A stretch of DNA of 64,000 bases from Bacillota bacterium (lineage in GTDB: Bacteria > Bacillota > UBA4882 > UBA8346). A program made the translations under genes and the position numbers. The stretch covers positions 62,001-126,000 of the forward strand of contig JAEYRX010000002.1 of the NCBI GenBank assembly GCA_023435225.1. Reading direction: 5' to 3'. Positions 58,741-64,000 of the stretch are shown here, piece after piece (positions within the stretch are counted from its first letter, which is position 1; each line of letters begins with the position of its first letter). The notes under the pieces are model-generated. The model was not told the origin of the DNA. It did no database searches and was given only the letters and a program-made list of their open reading frames with translations.

Positions 58741-58845
58741 AGGGTTTCATAAATATTCGTATACAATATATTGATAGTCACTTCTGTGTTTCTTACCATA
58801 TATATGGTACTCGAAACTCAATTAAGATAATTATGAAACTCCCTT
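58741..58845 (+). repeat. Nested palindromic repeat, copy E (upstream of the GGDEF/HD-GYP gene)
   Basis: AGGGTTTCATAAATATT at the left, ATAATTATGAAACTCCCT at the right, inner ACAATATATTGATAG and CCATATATATGG. It lies 30 bases upstream of the minus-strand start codon, the same distance class as the other four copies. The remaining gap to 59050 shows no gene. Confidence 0.8.
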
Positions 58846-59050
58846 AAAAAAATGTTCAGATAAATAAAATAATTCGATTAAATGCGGTTTTATCCTGCAA
58901 TGAATTTTCAAATATTCCCAAAAATTGTTCGTGGGAGGGTGAACCAATATTCTTGCTTATACTCCTTAAGTAAATTTACTTTTCTTCACCTCTGTCAGGA
59001 CCAGCGCATAAAGTATTGTAGTGCACAAAAAGCTACAATGAGGTGATTCC

Positions 59051-60532
59051 ATGGATTATGTCGTTAAACCCGGGGATACCTTAGCCGGTCTGGCTAACCG
59101 TTTTGGAGTAACCAAGGAAGCCATCCTGGCTGTCAATCCACAGATAACCAACCCTAATCTAATTTATGCCGGTCAGCATATAACCATCCCCATTTCCGAG
59201 CATCCACGATCAGTTTATACGGTTAAACCCGGAGATACCTTATATAATATTGCTCAACGTTTTGGGTTTACTTTAGGTCAACTATTAGCAGCTAATCCCC
59301 AGATTACTAACCCTGATGCAATCTCCATCGGCCAAAGAATAAATATTCCTGGTGCGCCTCCAACCATACCTCCACCTATGGAAGAAAATATTTATGAAGT
59401 TCAACCGGGAGACAGTTTATTTCTTATTGCCCGGCGTTTTAATACTTCAGTAGATGAGCTGCTCCGGTTAAATCCCGGTATTAATCCGGACCTGATTTAT
59501 CCGGGACAAGAACTGAAAGTACCGCTTGCTCCGCCGGCAACGGGAACTGCTCCCGGCTGTATTGTTTTTCTCTCCGACCGAAGCGGACGCCTGGAGATTT
59601 GGCGAAATAATACCAAGGGAACCAGTCCTTTGCAACTAACCGCGCCACCGGAAACTCCGGAAGAACCGGTTAGTAATCCGCGTTGGTCCCCGGATGGGAA
59701 CAGGGTTGCTTATCTCTCCGGAAACCAACTTTTCATAGTTGATCCTTGCGGTCGTAATTTAAAACGGTTAGCTGAGAATGCCACTGATTATTCATGGGCC
59801 AATGATGGAAATCGGCTGGCTTACTCCAATGAGAACGGGAGCTTTATTGTTGATTTGAACGGCAATACCAGGACGGTTTCTTCGCGATTGTTTCATCCGG
59901 TTTGGTTCAGGGGCGACCAGAGGTTGGCTGGAACAGTTACAATCGAGGATCTCAACTACCCCGTTCTAGTTACAGTTGAAACTTCCGGAGCTAATTATAG
60001 AATCTATGATAAAAATCCGGTAGTCCCGGCATCGGATGTAATTCTTTCTCCTGATGGCCGGTATGCGGCGACTTTTCTGTTTAAGGGAGCGGCATACTTA
60101 ATTACTGCAGCAGTATGGATTTATGACTTTAGTCAAAACAAATTGACCCGGTTGCCCGGTCAAGAATTACCGGCCGGAATCAACCAAACTGTCGACTTAA
60201 GTTATTTGGGTGGCTGGGCTCCTGACTCATCACGCTTTGTTTATAGTACGATTGTCGCAGCTAACGGCCGGTCGGAAATAAGGATTAGTAATCCGCAAGG
60301 GGAGATTATTCAACGGATTCCAAGAGACTATTATCCGGAGGTAAGTTGGGGGCCGACAAATGATTGGATTATCATAGCGGTCTCGGCAACTCCCGGTCAG
60401 GCTCCGCTTGAAAATACCCGACCCCGGAAGATCGTAATCCGTAATTTGCAGACCGGAACGGAAACCACAGTTGCTAACCAAGGAGATAATCTTAGACCGG
60501 ATTGGAGTGCCAAAATCTGTCCGACATGTTGA
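59051..60532 (+). CDS. LysM (x3) plus TolB-like beta-propeller protein
   Basis: 493 residues without a signal peptide. Three LysM domains (about 2-47, 53-98, 113-156), each with 'YxVKPGDTL..IA.RFG.....L...NP.I.NP..I..GQ.I.IP', then a Cys and six TolB/WD40-like blades ('CIVFLSDRSGRLEIWRNN', 'PRWSPDGNRVAYLSG', 'YSWANDGNRLAYSN', 'VSWGPTNDWIIIAVSA'). LysM proteins without signal peptides are common in spore coats of Firmicutes (SafA-like). A peptidoglycan or chitin target is likely; the propeller may bind protein or act as a lyase scaffold. GAGGTG precedes the ATG. Confidence 0.85.
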   Translation: MDYVVKPGDTLAGLANRFGVTKEAILAVNPQITNPNLIYAGQHITIPISEHPRSVYTVKPGDTLYNIAQRFGFTLGQLLAANPQITNPDAISIGQRINIPGAPPTIPPPMEENIYEVQPGDSLFLIARRFNTSVDELLRLNPGINPDLIYPGQELKVPLAPPATGTAPGCIVFLSDRSGRLEIWRNNTKGTSPLQLTAPPETPEEPVSNPRWSPDGNRVAYLSGNQLFIVDPCGRNLKRLAENATDYSWANDGNRLAYSNENGSFIVDLNGNTRTVSSRLFHPVWFRGDQRLAGTVTIEDLNYPVLVTVETSGANYRIYDKNPVVPASDVILSPDGRYAATFLFKGAAYLITAAVWIYDFSQNKLTRLPGQELPAGINQTVDLSYLGGWAPDSSRFVYSTIVAANGRSEIRISNPQGEIIQRIPRDYYPEVSWGPTNDWIIIAVSATPGQAPLENTRPRKIVIRNLQTGTETTVANQGDNLRPDWSAKICPTC

Positions 60533-60589
60533 TAATGAGTCTTGTTCCCATTTTAAATATAAAAATTCTTTTTAGTAGAGGTGATATCA

Positions 60590-61114
60590 ATGTCGTTTCA
60601 ATGTCCGCCGGGAACGGTGATATACCGGATTCAGGCCGGCGATACTTATTATAGTTTAGCAGGGCTTTATAATACTTCAGTTGCAGCTATAGTTTCCGCT
60701 AATCCAACGGTTGATCCCAACCGTCTCCGGATTGGGCAAGCGATATGTCTTCCAGCCCGGCAGCCGGAGTATCCGTCATGTCCGGAAGGAAATTACTATA
60801 CTATTCAGGCAGGTGATACATTTTATGCAATAGCCACTCGTTACGGCATATCAGTCGATGACTTGAGAGAGGCCAACCCTTATGTAGATCCCGACCGGCT
60901 CCGGGTTGGACAGATGATCTGTATACCCCTGGCGGTGGCTCCGGTAACCTGTCCGACCGGGACTATAAGTTACACTATTCAGGCGGGTGATACATTCTAT
61001 AGTTTAGCTCGGAAGTTCAGAGTTTCATTGGATGCGATGCTCCAAGTTAATCCGGGTATTAATCCTGATGCTTTATTGATTGGGCAGAAAATCTGTATAC
61101 CGCAGACGATATAG
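60590..61114 (+). CDS. Triple LysM domain protein (spore coat or peptidoglycan-binding)
   Basis: 174 residues from ATG 60590 with AGAGGTGATATCA upstream. Three LysM repeats (about 8-58, 66-115, 122-170), each 'IQAGDTxYxLAxxYxxSVxxLxxxNPxVDPxxLRIGQxICIP', joined by short linkers each with a Cys ('CPPGT', 'CPEGN', 'CPTGT'), a CPxG pattern typical of Clostridium spore LysM proteins. No signal peptide. It follows the LysM-TolB gene by 57 bases and is probably cotranscribed, ending at a strong terminator. Confidence 0.88.
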   Translation: MSFQCPPGTVIYRIQAGDTYYSLAGLYNTSVAAIVSANPTVDPNRLRIGQAICLPARQPEYPSCPEGNYYTIQAGDTFYAIATRYGISVDDLREANPYVDPDRLRVGQMICIPLAVAPVTCPTGTISYTIQAGDTFYSLARKFRVSLDAMLQVNPGINPDALLIGQKICIPQTI

Positions 61115-61120
61115 AAATAA

Positions 61121-61157
61121 AAATTAGGTTGCCATTTTGGCAGCCTAATTTTTATCA
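61121..61157 (+). terminator. Terminator after the LysM operon
   Basis: AAATTAGG-T-TGCC, loop ATTTT, GGCA-G-CCTAATTT, then TTAT. An 11- to 12-pair stem, works in both directions. Confidence 0.9.
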
Positions 61158-61387
61158 GATATAGACGCTATACTGACGAGCCCTCGCCGGATAAATGAGC
61201 GGACTGCTGCGAAGATGGTTTCGTTATTAGATTAGCTCCACAAGACTCACTGCAATCAGACTCCGAGGCCCGAGATTATGTTTTATTATACTCTTGAAAA
61301 GATCAATTCTTATGTTATAAAATAAGTTACGATTAAAATGTCAAAACATTCTACCAAAAAAATTCAAGCGTTAAGGAGGGACAAGCA

Positions 61388-61564
61388 TTGCATTGTATAC
61401 AAGAAATTACTCCGCAAGATCCAGGGTTTGCTGGAGGGAATGAAAAATATGGAGATTATTGCCCCTCCTTTTTGAGATCAATTCAGCAAATACTTTTTCA
61501 TACATTTGCATTTGGCTTTAGAAATGCAAATACTGGGGATAAGAATTTACTTCATCCTATCTGA
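61388..61564 (+). CDS. Doubtful small frame (58 codons) or leader ahead of the patatin gene
   Basis: A TTG at 61388 has AAGGAGGGA six bases upstream and opens 58 codons, the last third of which is copy 2 of repeat R4. A GGAGGG / CCCTCC pair (61434-61471) followed by TTTTT could instead be a terminator in a leader RNA. The frame shows no known family. The 490-base gap between the LysM and patatin genes otherwise holds a GC-richer stretch at about 61160-61270 with no frame or tRNA that I can fold. Confidence 0.25.
   Translation: MHCIQEITPQDPGFAGGNEKYGDYCPSFLRSIQQILFHTFAFGFRNANTGDKNLLHPI
61502..61555 (+). repeat. Direct repeat R4, copy 2
   Basis: ACATTTGCATTTGGCTTT...GATAAGAATTTACTTCAT, counterpart of 43329-43382, 18 kb away and in the same orientation. 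It lies about 50 bases upstream of the patatin gene. Confidence 0.65.
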
Positions 61565-61603
61565 CAAGAACCGATAGCATTTTCATATTAGGGAGTTTTT
61601 AAA

Positions 61604-62389
61604 TTGAAAAAATCGAAAATCGGTATTGCCCTTGGTGGCGGTGGTGCTAAAGGATTTGCCCATTTAGGGGTCTTAAAGGCGTTAGAAGAAAAAGGGATTA
61701 CTCCTGATGCAGTTTCCGGGGTTAGCGCTGGAGCTATTGTCGGCGTCTTTATCGCTGCGGGCTTTAAACCCGATGATATCATGGAGCTTATAAAAACCCA
61801 TAAGTTTATGGATTATGCCAAATTAAGCTTACCGGTTGCCGGTTTTTTTTCGTTGGAAAATTTTGAGCAAAATATTAAAAAACATTTATTCGGAGAGCAC
61901 TTTTCAGATCTAAAGCTGCCTTTTTTTGTCGGGGTCTCCAACCTGAATACCGGAAACGTAGAATATTTTAATGAAGGAGCTTTGATTCCGGCTATTCAGG
62001 CATCTTGCTCAATTCCGGTTCTTTTTTCTCCGGTTAAAATTAATGGTTATCTTTATGTGGATGGCGGGTTGCTGGATAATATCCCCTACCGTCCGCTGGT
62101 TAAATTATGCGAAAAAGTAATTGCCGTCAATGTATCTCCCGTTGTCGAAACGAATACAATTGAGAATCTTTTGGATGTGGCAATTAGGACTTTTGAGTTA
62201 AGTGTAAGCGTTAATAAAGAATTATTAAAAAATGAATGCGATCTATTAATTGAACCATCGGGTTTGGAAAAATACAATATTTTAGACACTTCCCATGCAG
62301 AGGAATTATTTGAAATAGGGTATCAGTATTGTAAGAAGATCGATAATATTGATAACCTCTTGAAAAAGCCATGGTATAAAATGTTTTAA
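61604..62389 (+). CDS. Patatin-like phospholipase family protein (RssA-like)
   Basis: 261 residues. Oxyanion loop 'GIALGGGGAKGFAHLGVLKAL', nucleophile Ser in 'VSGVSAGAIVG' (GxSxG) and catalytic Asp in 'YVDGGLLDN'. Complete patatin hydrolase domain; bacterial stand-alone members act as lipid acyl hydrolases. The start is TTG 61604 with AGGGAG upstream. No export signal, so it is cytoplasmic or membrane-associated. Confidence 0.93.
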   Translation: MKKSKIGIALGGGGAKGFAHLGVLKALEEKGITPDAVSGVSAGAIVGVFIAAGFKPDDIMELIKTHKFMDYAKLSLPVAGFFSLENFEQNIKKHLFGEHFSDLKLPFFVGVSNLNTGNVEYFNEGALIPAIQASCSIPVLFSPVKINGYLYVDGGLLDNIPYRPLVKLCEKVIAVNVSPVVETNTIENLLDVAIRTFELSVSVNKELLKNECDLLIEPSGLEKYNILDTSHAEELFEIGYQYCKKIDNIDNLLKKPWYKMF

Positions 62390-62487
62390 GACAACTCAAA
62401 CACATTTAAAATTAAGCTAAAAGCATAATGACTTTTATCCCAATAACGCATATTTTAAATGGGAGAACTAAAAGGAGGTTACGGACG

Positions 62488-62823
62488 GTGTTTATCGTCG
62501 GTGAAGAAATTTTTTTACAAATCGGAGATTTAATTTCCAATGAAATTAGGAATGAAGTATTCTTAAAATATATGGGAATTGATAAAACCGGTTTAAAAAT
62601 GAAAGGCCGGTTTCCGGTATACTGGGAAAAGACGGAGAAAGGACTTTCCGGGCCGGAGCTTTTTAATAATGAATTTGTGTTTAAGGCAGTCGCAGTTGAT
62701 TATAACTCTAATCTAATCTGGTTACGGGAGATGCTTACCGATCTGCGGAACCAGTTATATCAGTTCGAAAGCAAACAGCAGAATTTTGGACGCTCTAAAG
62801 TCGGAATTGTTGGATTAACATGA
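62488..62823 (+). CDS. Small hypothetical protein
   Basis: 111 residues from GTG 62488 with AGGAGG nine bases upstream (a longer frame from 62428 lacks a ribosome site). Mixed alpha/beta composition, no signal or membrane segment; 'MGIDKTGLKMKGRFPVYWEKTEKGLSGPELFNNEFVFKAVAVDYNSNLIWLREMLTDL' is not a family I know. Lies 100 bases after the patatin gene on the same strand and ends at a terminator. Confidence 0.72.
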   Translation: MFIVGEEIFLQIGDLISNEIRNEVFLKYMGIDKTGLKMKGRFPVYWEKTEKGLSGPELFNNEFVFKAVAVDYNSNLIWLREMLTDLRNQLYQFESKQQNFGRSKVGIVGLT

Positions 62824-62828
62824 AGTAA

Positions 62829-62853
62829 AAATAACCCCGCCAGGGGTTATTGA
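62829..62853 (+). terminator. Terminator after the 62488 gene
   Basis: AATAACCCC, loop GCCA, GGGGTTATT, then GAATTTG. Strong stem, weak T-run on the plus strand. Confidence 0.7.
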
Positions 62854-62870
62854 ATTTGATTGAATATTTT

Positions 62871-62974
62871 TAGGGAAGCGCTGATTAATTGAATAAGTGA
62901 CGATTTTGTGCTTCGCAAAATGCCTAATACCGCATATTTGCTCGCACAAAATCGGATTAATCAGCGCTTCCTTA
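62871..62974 (-). mobile_element. MITE-like palindromic element, copy 3 (inverted)
   Basis: AGGGAAGCGCTGATTAAT at the left and ATTAATCGG...CAGCGCTTCCT at the right: the inner sequence is the reverse complement of copies 1 and 2. It follows a terminator. The remaining 275 bases to the next gene are AT-rich, without a gene. Confidence 0.88.
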
Positions 62975-63249
62975 GATACCGCCAACCAATATTGCTGTTT
63001 ATTCTTACCAAAAAAACACCGGATGAGTTGGAAATAAAGGAAACCTCTATATTATCATTTAATCTATTTCCAAAATTTATGCCTCCTTACAACAAAAACT
63101 GGTATAATGTTAACAACTAATAAAGGGTATACTTAGACTTTCTATTAGGATGAAGAAAATTTTATCCTATATTTGCATTCTTAAATCCGAATGTAAATGA
63201 AAAAGTGACTTATCGATGGTTCCTGGGTGGAAATCAGGTGAATGATTAA

Positions 63250-64000
63250 ATGGAAAATGGACTATTACTAAAAATACTATTTTTACTTATTCTGATCGGC
63301 GTAAATGCCTTTTTTGCCGCTTCGGAGATTGCCATTATTTCAATCAACCCTCAAAAAATAAAGAAAAGGGCCGAAGAAGGCGATAAGAAAGCTAATTTGT
63401 TGTTTAATCTGACTACTGAACCAAGTAAGTTTTTAGCTACGATTCAGATTGGAGTAACCTTGGCCGGTTTAATGGCCAGTGCGGTTGCTGCCGAAAGCTT
63501 CTCGGAAAAGTTGGTCGCCTCGCTACAAACAATAGTACCGCTTGGGTTGCCGGTGATTAAGTTAATCGCCGTTATAGTGATTACTTTAATCTTGTCCTAT
63601 TTTCAATTGGTGTTGGGAGAGTTGGTACCAAAGCGGCTGGCAATGCAAAAGCCGGAACGAATCTCCCAAATAGTTGTTACACCTATTTGTATGCTCTTAA
63701 GAGTTTCCGGGCCCTTTGTCAAATTATTAAGTGTCTCCACCAATTTTGTAATCAGGATGTTTGGAGTCAATCCGGCCCATCATGAAGAGAAAATCTCCGA
63801 GGAAGAGATCCGCTTAATGGTGGAGGTCGGCAGAGAAAAAGGGGTTATCCAACATACTGAAGAAGAGATGATCAATAATATTTTCGAGTTCGATAACACT
63901 TCGGTCTCGGAGGTGATGACTCACCGGACCAATGTAATTGCTTTGCAGATTGATTCGAGTTTGGACGAAGTAATCAATACTATGGTCAAAGAACAATTCT
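63250..64000 (+). CDS. CNNM/HlyC-CorC family membrane protein with CBS domains (C-terminus outside the window)
   Basis: At least 250 residues from ATG 63250 (AGGTGAATG upstream), running off the edge. A CNNM membrane domain with 'LILIGVNAFFAASEIAIISINPQKIKKRAEEG', 'TTEPSKFLATIQIGVTLAGLMASAVAAESF' and 'SYFQLVLGELVPKRLAMQKPE', then the start of the CBS pair ('VSEVMTHRTNVIALQIDSSLDEVINTM'). Such proteins act in Mg2+/Co2+ efflux or homeostasis. A C-terminal CorC_HlyC domain is expected beyond the window. Confidence 0.92.
   Translation, partial: MENGLLLKILFLLILIGVNAFFAASEIAIISINPQKIKKRAEEGDKKANLLFNLTTEPSKFLATIQIGVTLAGLMASAVAAESFSEKLVASLQTIVPLGLPVIKLIAVIVITLILSYFQLVLGELVPKRLAMQKPERISQIVVTPICMLLRVSGPFVKLLSVSTNFVIRMFGVNPAHHEEKISEEEIRLMVEVGREKGVIQHTEEEMINNIFEFDNTSVSEVMTHRTNVIALQIDSSLDEVINTMVKEQF

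Noticed and set aside
61160..61290. GC-richer stretch after the LysM terminator, checked for a tRNA or small structured RNA
   Set aside because: No cloverleaf, no TTCGA-type T-loop with pairing stem, no CCA; no frame either.
1..64000. CRISPR array, rRNA, tRNA, prophage, toxin-antitoxin or defence system
   Set aside because: No evenly spaced direct repeats, no tRNA folds and no such protein families were found; the repeats present are dispersed intergenic elements.

Overview
This AT-rich window reads as a chromosomal segment of an anaerobic, endospore-forming Bacillota lineage (Clostridia-like or one of the deep Limnochordia/Hydrogenispora-type groups; the sequence does not let me go lower). 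Supporting this are Spo0A with an upstream 0A box, CwlD (spore cortex amidase), the RecA-RecX-RNase Y-YmdB-Spo0A order, the RlmN/FHA/PP2C/PASTA-kinase/RsgA/Rpe cluster, a ReoM/IreB protein, strong AGGAGG-type ribosome binding sites with many GTG/TTG starts, and an O2-sensitive enzyme set (2-oxoacid:ferredoxin oxidoreductase, rubrerythrin, desulfoferrodoxin). No rRNA, tRNA, CRISPR array, prophage or complete insertion sequence is seen.

Layout. 0-3.5 kb: a branched-chain amino acid ABC transporter (substrate-binding protein cut by the window edge, then livHMGF). 3.8-4.4 kb: speD on the minus strand with its own promoter and a ~170-nt leader. 4.5-14.4 kb: housekeeping and sporulation (cwlD, cinA, thpR, recA with a LexA box, recX, rny, ymdB, a GNAT, spo0A). 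14.6-21.5 kb: rlmN, FHA protein, prpC, prkC, rsgA, rpe, a CheX-like protein with a CTG start, reoM. 21.5-30 kb: an FMN-binding split-barrel protein behind a foldable leader, a lipoprotein, thrC, a Ski2/DSHCT helicase, envelope proteins and a frameshifted TSCPD gene. 30-34.3 kb, minus strand: type II pantothenate kinase, an OPT transporter preceded by a promoter-leader-terminator arrangement, and an HD-GYP phosphodiesterase. 34.5-39.6 kb: dgt, tlyA, Fe-ADH, speE, speB; with speD these give agmatine -> putrescine -> spermidine. 39.7-48.4 kb: two alkaline-phosphatase-superfamily exported hydrolases, small unknowns, a DUF4015 hydrolase, VanW, and a DUF134/NifX-like cassette with a palindromic operator. 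48.4-50 kb: two adjacent minus-strand genes that look internally deleted. 50.6-57 kb: korAB and an oxidative-stress set (ohr, rubrerythrin, desulfoferrodoxin, nitroreductase, flavoprotein). 57-64 kb: GGDEF-HD-GYP protein, two LysM proteins, patatin, and a CNNM/CBS membrane protein cut by the edge.

The most unusual content is non-coding. At least four kinds of dispersed repeats are interleaved with the genes: (i) a ~117-bp nested palindrome in five copies, each just upstream of a start codon; (ii) a ~105-bp near-perfect palindromic MITE-like element in three copies; (iii) many 'phrase' repeats, in which a short phrase is repeated with variation and its reverse complement occurs as a second arm, in several unrelated phrase families but one shared architecture; (iv) two shorter direct repeats. 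Several repeats create false N-terminal extensions of open frames, so I moved the starts of rlmN, ymdB, cinA, speE, the phosphodiesterase and others to the codon with a proper ribosome binding site. Three leader regions (upstream of speD, of the OPT transporter, and of the FMN-binding protein) are candidates for undescribed cis-regulatory RNAs.
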